Below, in pieces: positions 33,644-42,273 of a stretch of DNA of 56,219 bases (the stretch's first letter is position 1; each line of letters starts with the position of its first letter). A model generated the notes under the pieces. The model was not told the DNA's origin and made no database searches. It worked only from the letters and a program-made list of their open reading frames with translations. The translations under genes were made by a program, and so were the position numbers. The stretch is from Methanoregulaceae archaeon. GTDB lineage: Bacteria > Armatimonadota > Fimbriimonadia > Fimbriimonadales > Fimbriimonadaceae. Location: contig JADZEW010000007.1 in NCBI GenBank assembly GCA_020850325.1, forward strand, positions 1 through 56,219, given 5' to 3'.

Positions 33644-34058
33644 TATCGACGATCCCAGTGACGGCGACGCCATCGACCTTGCGGATCGACTTGATCACGT
33701 CCTTGCTGCTCACCGGAATCAGCGCCTTCAGCCGGATCGTGCCGCCCAGCAGGTCAGCCTCGGGCTGAGCCACTGCGGCGACCTTGTCGACGAGGGCGGG
33801 CGGGCCCATGACCTGAGCCGCGCCGACCGCGCTGCTGCGGCCCAATCCGACCGACAAGATGGTGACGACCTTGGTCTTCATCCGGGCGGTGTCGCGATGG
33901 CCGGTGAGGCCATTGATGCCTTTGTTCATATCCTTGCCGAAGTTGTTGACGACGGCAGCAACTCCGCCGATCTTGATGAGCTGATCGAGCTGGGTGGCGG
34001 CGATACCGCCGAGGGCAAAAGTTCCGAGAAGGGCGAGGATGAGTTTCTTGCGGTTCAT
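33633..34058 (-). CDS. Hypothetical exported protein
   Basis: The 141-residue protein has a signal peptide (KKLILALLGTFALGGIAA) and a small alpha/beta domain with KTKVVTILSVGLGRSSAVGAAQVMGP and IRLKALIPVSSKDVIKSIRKVDGVAVTGIVDIKL. No family is recognised. It starts 9 bases after the beta-propeller gene stop (AGGA before the ATG), so the two are co-expressed. Confidence 0.7.
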   Translation of the reverse strand: MNRKKLILALLGTFALGGIAATQLDQLIKIGGVAAVVNNFGKDMNKGINGLTGHRDTARMKTKVVTILSVGLGRSSAVGAAQVMGPPALVDKVAAVAQPEADLLGGTIRLKALIPVSSKDVIKSIRKVDGVAVTGIVDIKL

Positions 34059-34067
34059 AGTGTTTTC

Positions 34068-36221
34068 CTACGGATTGATTGTCAGTTGCGTGTTGACAGC
34101 CGAGCCAAAGAGCTTTGCCGTTATTGTATACGTCCCCGCCTTGCTCCCCGCTACCGTCAGAAGTTGGGCGGTGCCCGAGTACTGGCCTGCGGGAATGAAT
34201 ACGTTCGTCGGCGTCAACACCGACGTCGTGTAGTCGTACAGCAAGACCGTGACACCGCCAGCAGGCGCCGACTTCGTCAGATTGACGGTCAGCGTGGCGC
34301 TCTGCCCTTTGTTCACCGCACTCGGACTTAAGCTCAGCGTGCTCACGAACGTTGGATAGGGGTTCTTGAGGCTATAGAGCGTGCGATCCCGAACCGCGTA
34401 CACGTCGTGATTGGTCGCGCTGAACTCAATCTTGGAGAACTGAGCATTCACGAGCCAAGTGATCATCGGAGCAAAGGCGAACGCATTTACGAACCCGGTG
34501 GCCACGTCACCGCAGATGGCAATCACCCGGCCGTCTCGCGACAGCGCCATATCGCGGACATATCCTACGGTAGCATCGGCATCGAACACCTTGTGTTCAT
34601 TCCAGGATTCGATACCGCCTGCCGAAGTTTTCACCAACGACCGAAGCCCGTTTGTGGTCGTGGTAGAGGCCGCGTACAGAAAGGTCCCGCTGGGGTCGAA
34701 GCTCAGTTTGAGAATCGAGCCGCCCATGGTATAGCTCGTAATCAGACCCCAGGTATTCGTGGTGTCTACTTTAAAGACGTTGACCACGCCGTCAGCTCCT
34801 CCGGTGGCGATCCGGCCGCCATCCCGAGAAAACGTGATTGCGGTCACGGTGCCGCCGTGGTTTCCGAGGTCATTCAGGAAGTTGCCGGTGTTCACCCGAT
34901 ACAAACGAGTGACGCTACCGTTTCCAAACGCGACCACCGGTCCGTGCGCCGGCAGGCTCGTGCTGTAGGCGATAGCCTTCGGAATGTTCGCGGGAGTGAT
35001 TGCCGAGGCGTTGGTCTGAACGCCGTTGATGTTGTAGATCTTCACCTTCCCGCTGGGTGAGCTGGTCGCAACGGCAACGCTGAGGGACGTAGGAGCGTAG
35101 GCAATGGCCTCGATGGGCGTACCGTCCGCGTTCAGCCACCAGCGCTCGGATCCGTTCGGATTCCAGCAACGTAAGATTGGCTCACCCGAACTTCCTCCCG
35201 ACATCAATTGGGTGCCAGATGGCGCTACGGCGAGCGAGCTGATGTCGCGGTAATGCCCCGGTAGGTAACCAACGGAGTCGTCGGAAGCCACGTACATGGA
35301 TCGGGCAGAACTACCGTTACAGTGAACCCGGCCCAGCGAGTCTCTCCCCAAGTGAGTTGGCGAACCTGATAGGGCAACTCCAAGTTCAAAGTTGCCGTTG
35401 ATCTGTCTACGCTCGAGTTGATTGTCGATCCCCACCCAGATGTGCGTCCCCATCGGAGAGACCATCAGACTCTGAATCTGATCCGACACCGCGAAGTGGG
35501 TTCCCAGACCCCAAGTCGTCGTGCTGACGGGTGTCACAAACCCAAGATCGTTGCCCACATAGAGCATGCTCGAGTTCGGGCTATAAGCTTGGGCGCGAGC
35601 ATCGGTTATGCTCCGCGTGGCAAGGGGCGACGTCGACAGAGTCTGCAGGTCAAAGGCCTTTAGAGTGTCACTGGCAACGTCCGTGACCGTAAGCCACCTG
35701 CCGTTCGGCGATGCGGCAATCGAGGCAATCTCGGAGAAACCCGAAAGGGTCTGGACGAGGATCCAACCCACTCCATCGAAGACATAGACGCCGACCTGAG
35801 TTGAACTCGCGACGATCACCATCTGCTCGCCGGATGTCGAAACGGCGGAGACGGCGAACTTGGTGAGCGGAATCACATAGAACTGGGCGGTTTGCGCGCC
35901 GCTATCGAGGTCGAACCCGTACACGGTCGACGTTCGGCACATCATCACGTGGCGGCTATCGGCGGTCATCACCACCCAAGCGTAGAGGCCGGGGCCGCTG
36001 GGAACACTTCGCACGCGGAGGTCACTCGCGTTCCGCACCACAACTTGGTTGCCGGTTGCCACAGCGACTTTCTGCCCATCCGCAGAAACGAGCGGACCAC
36101 GATCTTGGTCAGCGTAAGGCGAAAGATCCAGCCAGTTGATGGGTGGGGAGAACTGGGCGGAGTTAAGCGAGGCGAGGGCTAGGAAGCCGACGACGATTGA
36201 AGGTTGAGTGAGTCGGCACAT
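34068..36221 (-). CDS. Secreted beta-propeller protein with C-terminal Ig-like domain
   Basis: The 717-residue exported protein has a signal peptide (QPSIVVGFLALASLNSAQ). About residues 25-610 are WD40-like repeats: GPLVSADGQKVAVATGNQVVV, SIAASPNGRWLTVTD, RDISSLAVAPSGTQLMSGGSSGEPILRCW and NHGGTVTAITFSRDGGRIATGGADGVVNVFKV are the clearest. An Ig-like strand domain ends it (FVSTLSLSPSAVNKGQSATLTVNL ... GTYTITAKLFGSAVNTQLTI). Probably a cell-surface or secreted scaffold; partner unknown. It is followed closely by the 141-residue exported protein. Confidence 0.75.
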   Translation of the reverse strand: MCRLTQPSIVVGFLALASLNSAQFSPPINWLDLSPYADQDRGPLVSADGQKVAVATGNQVVVRNASDLRVRSVPSGPGLYAWVVMTADSRHVMMCRTSTVYGFDLDSGAQTAQFYVIPLTKFAVSAVSTSGEQMVIVASSTQVGVYVFDGVGWILVQTLSGFSEIASIAASPNGRWLTVTDVASDTLKAFDLQTLSTSPLATRSITDARAQAYSPNSSMLYVGNDLGFVTPVSTTTWGLGTHFAVSDQIQSLMVSPMGTHIWVGIDNQLERRQINGNFELGVALSGSPTHLGRDSLGRVHCNGSSARSMYVASDDSVGYLPGHYRDISSLAVAPSGTQLMSGGSSGEPILRCWNPNGSERWWLNADGTPIEAIAYAPTSLSVAVATSSPSGKVKIYNINGVQTNASAITPANIPKAIAYSTSLPAHGPVVAFGNGSVTRLYRVNTGNFLNDLGNHGGTVTAITFSRDGGRIATGGADGVVNVFKVDTTNTWGLITSYTMGGSILKLSFDPSGTFLYAASTTTTNGLRSLVKTSAGGIESWNEHKVFDADATVGYVRDMALSRDGRVIAICGDVATGFVNAFAFAPMITWLVNAQFSKIEFSATNHDVYAVRDRTLYSLKNPYPTFVSTLSLSPSAVNKGQSATLTVNLTKSAPAGGVTVLLYDYTTSVLTPTNVFIPAGQYSGTAQLLTVAGSKAGTYTITAKLFGSAVNTQLTINP

Positions 36222-36258
36222 GACCCAGTATTGCCGATGGGGTGTGCAAGCTAACGAA

Positions 36259-36290
36259 AACGGTCCCTGAACCGAAGTTCAGGGACCGTT
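36259..36290 (-). terminator. Rho-independent terminator of the SLH porin gene
   Basis: AACGGTCCCTGAAC and GTTCAGGGACCGTT form a perfect 14-base stem with a 4-base loop. On the minus strand it is followed by TTCGTT. It lies 27 bases after the porin stop. Confidence 0.88.
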
Positions 36291-36316
36291 TGCTATCGAT
36301 TTAGTCTTAACCGAAG

Positions 36317-38263
36317 TTAGAACTTGATCGAGAGCTGCGTGGTGATCAGGTTACCGCTGAATCGACCCGTGGCATTGCCCGGGGCGGCCCAGAGACCGGT
36401 GGTCTTGGCTTCGGCGTCGCTGATCTGCCACATCAGGCGGAGGCTGGCGTACTCGGACAGGTTGTAGCCCAGTCCAAGGGTGTACCAGCGCTGCGTGGCG
36501 CGGCTCGTAGCACCGGTGGGTCGGAAGTCGACGAACTCACCACCGAGCATGGCGTTCCAGCCGTTGCTCATGTTGTAGTTCAGGTCGATCTTGTACGAGT
36601 CCACCTTGTCGCTGGTGCGGAGACCGTTGAAGAACACGCCCGAACCGTTGAAGGTCTGGATGTTGTTCTTGCCGATACCGCTCAGGAACTCGGCGCGAGC
36701 GTTCAAGGTCAGGTTGTCGCTGAAGTCGAAGTGACCCGCAACATGGAAGCCCTTGACGTCGGTCGGATTCCACCAGGTGCCGATTCGGCCCCAGTCACCA
36801 GCCGCGGCGAAGTGGCGCTGGATTTCGCGGTAACCCGCACCCAGACCCCATCGCTCGGTCTCGTAGTTGGCCATCAAGTGCCAAGCGAAGTTGTTCTTGT
36901 TCAGAACATTGCGCTTGCCAACGTAGACGTTGCTCTGCGAGTAGCCTGCGTTCAACGCGATCGCGCCGAAGTTGTACTTCAGGTCGCCACCGAAGACGTG
37001 AACGTTGTCCACGGCCGGCACGCCAGCCGGGGTGTTCCCGCTGTGAATCAGGTAAGCGAGATCAACGCCGCCGTTCTCACCCAACGGGAGGTTGAGGTGA
37101 GCACCGAAGGTCGTGTCGGCAGCCAAGAGGCTGGGGCCGTAGCCCACAACGCCCGGAGCACCGGCACCGAGAGCGCCAGCCGTCACGCCGGAGAGTTCGG
37201 TACCCGCCGAGGTATTGCGGCCGTTGGTGCGGCCAAGCAGAACGTTGAACTTGGCGCTGCCGAAGTTGAATCCTAGCAACGCGCCGTCCATGGTCCACTC
37301 GCCCTTATCATAGGCGCTGTTGAAGTACGGATTGGTATCCGGGGCCATGTAGATGTACGGGCTGATCTTGTAGCCCATGCGACCGATCTTGGCACCGAAG
37401 CTCTGACCGAGCAGCGACTCATCGAACTCGGCCACGAGGCGGCGGAAACCGAAATCGGTCACCGCTTCGTCGTTGCGCGAACCGCCAGCAGCGGTCGCCA
37501 TCACCGTGTTGCCATAGCCGTTGAGCATGTTGCCGATCGTGAGAACGGCATGCCACTTGGGACCCTCTTCGTTGGTACCCGCGATCTTGAGGTTCGCCTC
37601 ATGGAAAACACTCAGACCGTCGAGCAAGCCCGAAGCGCGGGTGGCATTCTCAGTCGTGCCGCCCACGAGCTGGCCATCGGTACCAAGGCCGAATCGACCA
37701 CTGGTGCCCTTGCCGGCTTGGATGAAGAAGTTCACGTCACCATGAACGGTGATCGGGAGAGCATTCTTCTCAAGCTTCGTGACGCGATCATTCAGGTCCT
37801 TGAGGTCCTTCTTCATCGCTTCGACGTCCACGCCCATGGAGGCAAGCTCCTTCTCGAACGTGGCGGCCATCCGCTTCAGGTTGTTGATGTCGTCGCCCCA
37901 ACCCTTCATCGAGTTCACGTCGCGCTGAAGCGCTTCGAGAGCATCGCGAATCGGGCCGAGATCGACCGGGCTACCCGGCTTCTTCAGATCATCGATCTGG
38001 CTTTGGAGGCCGTCGGTGATGTTCTTCAGGTGCTGGTAGGTCGCGTGGATCGCAACTGCCATTTCGTATCGAGTGGCAGGGCGGCCGCCGCGGAAGAGGC
38101 CGTCGGGGTAACCGACGAGCAGTCCATTTCGCTTCATGTTGGCCAAGGCCTCATAGGCCCAATGGTTCTCCGGGACATCCGGGAACTGATCCTGAGCGAT
38201 CGCGGATCCGAGGATACCGATCGAGAGGACCATGCCAAGCGCAAGCTTAAGCGTCTTGTTCAT
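36317..38263 (-). CDS. SLH-domain outer-membrane porin
   Basis: Channel that also ties the outer membrane to the cell wall. The 648-residue precursor has a signal peptide (LALGMVLSIGILGSAIAQ) and one S-layer homology domain (residues about 22-75: FPDVPENHWAYEALANMKRNGLLVGYPDGLFRGGRPATRYEMAVAI). A coiled-coil stalk follows (about 80-165, with MKKDLKDLNDRVTKLEKNALPI), then a large beta-barrel ending in the terminal Phe (TTQLSIKF). SLH porins of this plan are known from deep-branching diderms, where the SLH domain binds cell-wall polymer. It is monocistronic with its own promoter, a long leader and a strong terminator, as expected for an abundant protein. Confidence 0.9.
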   Translation of the reverse strand: MNKTLKLALGMVLSIGILGSAIAQDQFPDVPENHWAYEALANMKRNGLLVGYPDGLFRGGRPATRYEMAVAIHATYQHLKNITDGLQSQIDDLKKPGSPVDLGPIRDALEALQRDVNSMKGWGDDINNLKRMAATFEKELASMGVDVEAMKKDLKDLNDRVTKLEKNALPITVHGDVNFFIQAGKGTSGRFGLGTDGQLVGGTTENATRASGLLDGLSVFHEANLKIAGTNEEGPKWHAVLTIGNMLNGYGNTVMATAAGGSRNDEAVTDFGFRRLVAEFDESLLGQSFGAKIGRMGYKISPYIYMAPDTNPYFNSAYDKGEWTMDGALLGFNFGSAKFNVLLGRTNGRNTSAGTELSGVTAGALGAGAPGVVGYGPSLLAADTTFGAHLNLPLGENGGVDLAYLIHSGNTPAGVPAVDNVHVFGGDLKYNFGAIALNAGYSQSNVYVGKRNVLNKNNFAWHLMANYETERWGLGAGYREIQRHFAAAGDWGRIGTWWNPTDVKGFHVAGHFDFSDNLTLNARAEFLSGIGKNNIQTFNGSGVFFNGLRTSDKVDSYKIDLNYNMSNGWNAMLGGEFVDFRPTGATSRATQRWYTLGLGYNLSEYASLRLMWQISDAEAKTTGLWAAPGNATGRFSGNLITTQLSIKF

Positions 38264-38440
38264 TCCTTGTATTTGCTCCTTGTTTGGTTTTTGAACCCAG
38301 GAGCTTCCACCGAACCGGATCGTGTCATCCGTGGCATAGACTCGCAAACTTGCCTAGTTTCCTTACAAGCCCCTGCCCCTAGCGATACGATCAGCTAGGC
38401 TTCGCTTCCTGCGTTCAAAGATTCAGACGTGCTGAATCCC
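38264..38440 (-). promoter_or_regulatory. Long structured 5' leader of the SLH porin gene
   Basis: From the predicted start near 38440 to the ATG is about 177 bases. It contains a GATTCAG/CTGAATC hairpin with a 5-base loop, and a GCCTAG/CTAGGC pair enclosing a TAGCxGAT/ATCGCTA-type hairpin. AAGGAG lies 12 bases before the ATG. No known riboswitch class was recognised. Confidence 0.5.
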
Positions 38441-38445
38441 TCTTA

Positions 38446-38474
38446 AGTATACGGTTTTTGGCGGCGAATCGCAA
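38446..38474 (-). promoter_or_regulatory. Promoter of the SLH porin gene
   Basis: On the minus strand TTGCGA (38474-38469) and TATACT (38451-38446) are exactly 17 bases apart. Confidence 0.6.
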
Positions 38475-38488
38475 GGGGTCCCAACAAA

Positions 38489-38520
38489 ATACTGCCGAAT
38501 CGCGAACGATTCGGCAGTAT
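38489..38520 (-). terminator. Rho-independent terminator of pspA
   Basis: ATACTGCCGAATCG and CGATTCGGCAGTAT form a perfect 14-base stem with a 4-base loop, followed on the minus strand by TTTTGTT. It lies 25 bases after the pspA stop. Confidence 0.88.
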
Positions 38521-38544
38521 GAGGTGGTCTAAGAGCGGATTTTC

Positions 38545-39336
38545 TTAGGCGCTTGAGCCGCCCGACCGCTTTTCGAGTTCTTCCAACTGGCGGTCGATTT
38601 CCGAGGGCTCGGGCGCATCAACCGCCCCACCTATCGAAATTGATTGCTCGAGGGTGTCCTCGACCGCAGGCGCCGTCCGCATCCCGAGCCGCTCTTCAAG
38701 CTTCTGCAGTTCGGCTTCGGCCTGAAGGTCCATCGCCTGGTCCTCCATGTCCATGATCTTGCCCTGGAGCGAGTTCTGCATCATCTCGTTGCGGGCATTG
38801 ACTTCGGCTTGAGCCTCTTCGATGCGCTCCTTGGCCGCGCCAAATCCTTCGAACTGGTTCTCGAAAGTAAGACCTTCAAGGGCCTTGCTGATCGAGTTCT
38901 GGATCTGCGCCTGCTTCCACTGAGCCTTCATTGCGAGGGCTTCGGCCGCCTTCTTGCGAACCTCCTCTTCTTGACGCTTGATGGCGACCTTTACGGCCTC
39001 GACCGCTTGGTTCGCATTGTCAAGCGACACCTTGAGTTGCCCTAGGACGGCGTCGTTATTCGCCTTCTCCCGGACGAAGTTGCGGGCGAGATCGCGCTTG
39101 CCCTGCTGCAACGCCATGACCGCCTGCTGCTCCAGTTGCTCGCCCTTTTTGCTGTGCTCGTTAAACAGCGTCTGCAGTCTGTTCCGCTGAGTGATCGCCT
39201 GAACGGCCTTCTCGCGGTTGGAAACAAGAGCTTCGCTCATGTCCCGACGAGCTTGGTCAAGCATGACCTCTGGATCTTCCAGTTTGTCCATGCCCCGGTT
39301 GAAAATGGCCTTCAGCCAGCGAAAAAAGCGCTTCAT
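38545..39336 (-). CDS. pspA: PspA/IM30 family envelope-stress protein
   Basis: Peripheral inner-membrane protein that repairs or guards the membrane, of the ESCRT-III-like superfamily. The 263-residue protein is almost wholly helical coiled coil: MKRFFRWLKAIFNRGMDKLEDPEVMLDQARRDM is the typical amphipathic start, followed by KKGEQLEQQAVMALQQGKRDLARNFVREKA and KRQEEEVRKKAAEALAMKAQWK. A short acidic tail ends GGSSA. The ATG at 39336 gives the family N-terminus. PspB-like genes at 29.3-30.1 kb are not adjacent. Confidence 0.92.
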   Translation of the reverse strand: MKRFFRWLKAIFNRGMDKLEDPEVMLDQARRDMSEALVSNREKAVQAITQRNRLQTLFNEHSKKGEQLEQQAVMALQQGKRDLARNFVREKANNDAVLGQLKVSLDNANQAVEAVKVAIKRQEEEVRKKAAEALAMKAQWKQAQIQNSISKALEGLTFENQFEGFGAAKERIEEAQAEVNARNEMMQNSLQGKIMDMEDQAMDLQAEAELQKLEERLGMRTAPAVEDTLEQSISIGGAVDAPEPSEIDRQLEELEKRSGGSSA

Positions 39337-39480
39337 AATTGTTCTATTCCCTCCCCGTCCGAGGGTCTCCGCATTATACACGGGGGCCTTGCGAACCGGG
39401 ATGCGCGAGTAGGCCCAAAGGAGCAGAAACCCCGAAACCCTGCGGAGTCGCGCAGCCTGCGGGTGAGGAAAGAAAGCCGC

Positions 39481-39633
39481 ATGACGGGGCGGACGTTACG
39501 GGGCGAACTGGTTAAGGCGGCACTCGCCGTGTGCCTTGGGGTGTGCTTTTTGCAGCAAGTTGCGGCGGCGTCCGGCGAAGTACCTATCGGACTCGACGGC
39601 TCGGCCCGGCAGGGATACTCGCTGGGTGAGTAG
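39481..39633 (+). CDS. Possible 50-residue exported peptide
   Basis: Starts MTGRTLRGELVKAALAVCLGVCFLQQVAAASGE, a plausible signal peptide with AAA before the cleavage site, and leaves a mature part of about 20 residues. GAGGAAAG lies 12 bases upstream. There is no recognised family. It ends 12 bases before the left arm of a long inverted repeat. A real gene is possible but unproven. Confidence 0.4.
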   Translation: MTGRTLRGELVKAALAVCLGVCFLQQVAAASGEVPIGLDGSARQGYSLGE

Positions 39634-39645
39634 CGCCAGGCGAAT

Positions 39646-39695
39646 GTCGGTTGTTGAATGTGGATGGAAGATACGAGCCACATTCAACATCCGAC
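39646..39695. terminator. Long inverted repeat between convergent genes
   Basis: Arms of 18 bases (39646-39663 and 39678-39695), with TTGAATGTGG/CCACATTCAA and GTCGG/CCGAC pairing, stand just beyond the guaB stop. Probably a two-way terminator. Confidence 0.55.
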
Positions 39696-39704
39696 GTACA
39701 GCAT

Positions 39705-41183
39705 CTACTCTTCTTGACCGCCTGCGAAGGGCGACGAGTAGTTCGGCGGCTCCTTGGTAATCCACACATCGTGGGGGTGGCTCTCGCGCAATCCCGCACC
39801 GGTGATCTTCATGAACTCCGCTCGGGCGCGCAGCTCTTCGAGGTTAGAAGCGCCGCAGTAACCCATACCGGATCGCAATCCGCCAACCAACTGGACGACC
39901 GTCTCGTTGATCGGCCCTTTGAATGGAACGCGGCCTTCGACGCCTTCCGGCACCATCGCCGCGCCAGAATCTTTGACCTGCATGTATCGGTCGCTGGAGC
40001 CCTGCTTCATCGCGCCGATCGAACCCATGCCGCGATACACCTTGTAGGCGCGGTTTCGGTAGATCTCGAGTTCGCCCGGTGACTCTTCGCAACCCGCGAA
40101 CATGTTGCCCATCATGACGCTGTTCGCGCCGGCTGCGAGACACTTCACGATGTCGCCCGACGACCGGATGCCTCCGTCGGCAATCGTCGGAATGCCCAAC
40201 TTGAGCGCCTCAGCGGCGCACTCCATCACGGCAGTGAACTGGGGCACGCCGATACCGGCGACGACTCGCGTGGTGCAGATCGAGCCCGCACCGATTCCAA
40301 TGCGCAGGGCGTCCGCACCCAGATCGTAGAGCGCCCGCACGCCTTCTTTCGTCGCGACATTCCCGGCGACGACCTTGAGATCGGGCAGTTTAGACTTGAG
40401 CATCTTCACGCAGTCCATCACGCCGCGGCTGTGGCCGTGGGCGGCATCGATAACGATGAAGTCGACGCCCGCATCCATCAGCGCTTTCGAACGCTCATAG
40501 GGTTGTCGGAGCGCACCGATGGCCGCGCCGACAACAAGTCGGCCCTTGTGATCCTTGGTCGCGAACGGATGGCGCTTGACCTTTTGGATGTCCTTGATTG
40601 TGATCAAGCCCATCAGCTTTCCGTCGGCATCGACGATCGGCAGCTTCTCGATCCGGTGCTCAGCGAGGATTTCCTCGGCGTGCTCCAGATTGGTCCCTAC
40701 CGATGCGGTAATGAGCCCCTTGCTCGTCATCCGCTCGTGGATCGCCTTGGTGAAATCGGTCTCGAACCGGATATCGCGATTCGTGAGGATGCCGACCAGC
40801 TTGTTCGTCTCATCGACGATCGGCACGCCGCTGATGTGGTAGCGCTCCATCAAGTCGAGAGCATCTTGGATGCGCTCATCGGGCCCGAGCTTGATCGGGT
40901 GGGTGATGATGCCGTGTTCCGACCGTTTAACCCGATCGACTTCCTCGGCCTGTTTCTCGATCGTGAGGTTGCGGTGGATCACGCCAACGCCCCCCTCGCG
41001 AGCAATCGCAATGGCGAGTCGGGCATCGGTCACCGTATCCATCGGCGCAGAGACGATGGGCACGCTAAGCGTGATTCCCGGCAGAAACGGGGTTGTAAGA
41101 TCGACCTCACTGGGGAGGACGTAGGATTCGCGCGGCAAAAGTAAAACGTCGTCGAAGCTGAGACCTTCGCGAAAAGCGGACAT
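39705..41183 (-). CDS. guaB: IMP dehydrogenase
   Basis: Oxidises IMP to XMP with NAD, the committed step to GMP. Of 492 residues, the barrel is interrupted by two CBS domains (about residues 95-205: [25 protein letters not shown] and [24 protein letters not shown]). Catalytic Cys303 is in [20 protein letters not shown]; other blocks are [33 protein letters not shown] and [10 protein letters not shown] with the flap SSDRYMQ. An AAGGAG ribosome site precedes the ATG at 41183. It is divergent from the riboswitch-controlled pseudopilin. Confidence 0.97.
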   Translation of the reverse strand: MSAFREGLSFDDVLLLPRESYVLPSEVDLTTPFLPGITLSVPIVSAPMDTVTDARLAIAIAREGGVGVIHRNLTIEKQAEEVDRVKRSEHGIITHPIKLGPDERIQDALDLMERYHISGVPIVDETNKLVGILTNRDIRFETDFTKAIHERMTSKGLITASVGTNLEHAEEILAEHRIEKLPIVDADGKLMGLITIKDIQKVKRHPFATKDHKGRLVVGAAIGALRQPYERSKALMDAGVDFIVIDAAHGHSRGVMDCVKMLKSKLPDLKVVAGNVATKEGVRALYDLGADALRIGIGAGSICTTRVVAGIGVPQFTAVMECAAEALKLGIPTIADGGIRSSGDIVKCLAAGANSVMMGNMFAGCEESPGELEIYRNRAYKVYRGMGSIGAMKQGSSDRYMQVKDSGAAMVPEGVEGRVPFKGPINETVVQLVGGLRSGMGYCGASNLEELRARAEFMKITGAGLRESHPHDVWITKEPPNYSSPFAGGQEE

Positions 41184-41261
41184 TAGAGCTCCTTGCTTTT
41201 CGTTTGATTATGGCAGGCTGGAGGCTCCCCTCGCCGCACACGTAAGGCCCGGTAGACTTTC

Positions 41262-41410
41262 CGTCGTACGAAGACCGCGTCGTCGTGGCGGGGTTGAGAG
41301 ATGGGGGAAGCCGGTGAAACTCCGGCGCTGTGCCGCAACGGTGAAAGCCCGAATGCCCACTTCGTGCGAAATGCAGAGTGCTATCGCCTACGAGCATGGG
41401 CGTCCGGTAG
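41262..41410 (+). ncRNA. Cobalamin (B12) riboswitch aptamer
   Basis: The conserved core of the class is at 41305-41360: GGGAAGCCGGTG, AAACTCCGGCGCTGT, GCCGCAACGGTGAAAGCC and CGAATGCCCAC (B12-box region). Arms of P1/P2 extend on both sides; the outer limits are approximate. Downstream lie a CGTGCC/GGCACG hairpin (41411-41425) and a stem that can hide the ribosome site of the pseudopilin gene, so repression of translation by B12 is expected. Confidence 0.88.
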
Positions 41411-41454
41411 CGTGCCCCGGGCACGAACTTGGCGGTTCGTCTCGCATCCGATGG

Positions 41455-41470
41455 CCTCGAACAAACGAGG
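41455..41470 (+). promoter_or_regulatory. Candidate ribosome-site sequestering hairpin
   Basis: CCTCG (41455-41459) pairs with CGAGG (41466-41470). The latter contains the GAGG Shine-Dalgarno 6 bases before the ATG at 41477. Suits a riboswitch expression platform. Confidence 0.6.
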
Positions 41471-41476
41471 TCAACT

Positions 41477-42253
41477 ATGAAACGAGCATTTACGTTAATC
41501 GAACTCCTGGTCGTGATCGCGATCATCGCCATTTTGGCCGCGATCCTGTTCCCCGTCTTCGCCCAAGCGAAGGAAGCCGCGCGCAAGACGGTTAGTCTCT
41601 CCAATCTCAAGCAAATCGGCACGGCTTGGCTGATGTACAACGCCGACCACGACGACATCCTCATGAGGGTGCGGATTCCGGGCAACGACCGAACCTACTA
41701 CTGGTGGGGCAGTTTCGACGGGGTGGTGTTCCGCCCCGAAGAGGGGCTTCTCTACCCTTACACCAAGAACCACGGCGTTGCCCAAGATCCCTCGTTTCCC
41801 AATCGACTCCGATCAGCCTTGGGGCTGACGGGCTACGGCTACAACTACGCCTACTTGGCCCCGAGTACGTACGAGCCGCCGACGTGGGAAGAAACTGCGG
41901 TCCCGGTCAACGGGAGCCAACTAGAAGATGCGGCCGGGACCATCGCATTTGGGACGGCCGCCCGCATGAACAACTGGTCTTACACGTCACCAATCCTCGA
42001 GGGAAACACGTACCTCGACCCGCCTTCCATGGACTATCCGGGATTCCAGGGACGCCACAACGGTCGTGGCGTCCTCTTGTGGACCGACGGACACGCCTCG
42101 AGCGCAAGTCCGTCGCTTCGATCGGGTCCCTTCGGGTACGGCTTTCATGGCGACGACTTCCGACCCCACATCCTCGGCGATGTCTTGGCCGATGGATGTC
42201 CCGTAGATTCCACATGTGAGGATGAGCTGTTCTCACTAACGAAGAACCGGTGA
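41477..42253 (+). CDS. Pseudopilin-like secreted protein (prepilin N-terminal motif) under B12 riboswitch
   Basis: Type II/IV-pilin-like protein of 258 residues. It begins [38 protein letters not shown]: a prepilin peptidase motif with Ala in place of the usual Gly before FTLIEL, and Glu5 conserved. [21 protein letters not shown] follows, then a Tyr/Trp-rich domain with [18 protein letters not shown] near the end, the H-x-GG-x-DGH type block of the large pseudopilin families of Armatimonadota and Planctomycetes. Function of these families is unknown. Control by a cobalamin riboswitch is unexpected and hints at a role in B12 capture or uptake; that is inference. Confidence 0.85.
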   Translation: MKRAFTLIELLVVIAIIAILAAILFPVFAQAKEAARKTVSLSNLKQIGTAWLMYNADHDDILMRVRIPGNDRTYYWWGSFDGVVFRPEEGLLYPYTKNHGVAQDPSFPNRLRSALGLTGYGYNYAYLAPSTYEPPTWEETAVPVNGSQLEDAAGTIAFGTAARMNNWSYTSPILEGNTYLDPPSMDYPGFQGRHNGRGVLLWTDGHASSASPSLRSGPFGYGFHGDDFRPHILGDVLADGCPVDSTCEDELFSLTKNR

Positions 42254-42273
42254 CCCGCTCGGGCCAGTTCGCG

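Noticed and set aside
38264-38440. SLH porin leader as a cyclic-di-GMP riboswitch
   Set aside because: Fragments such as GCGAAGCCTA recall the class, but the conserved order of GEMM elements and tetraloop-receptor is not found.
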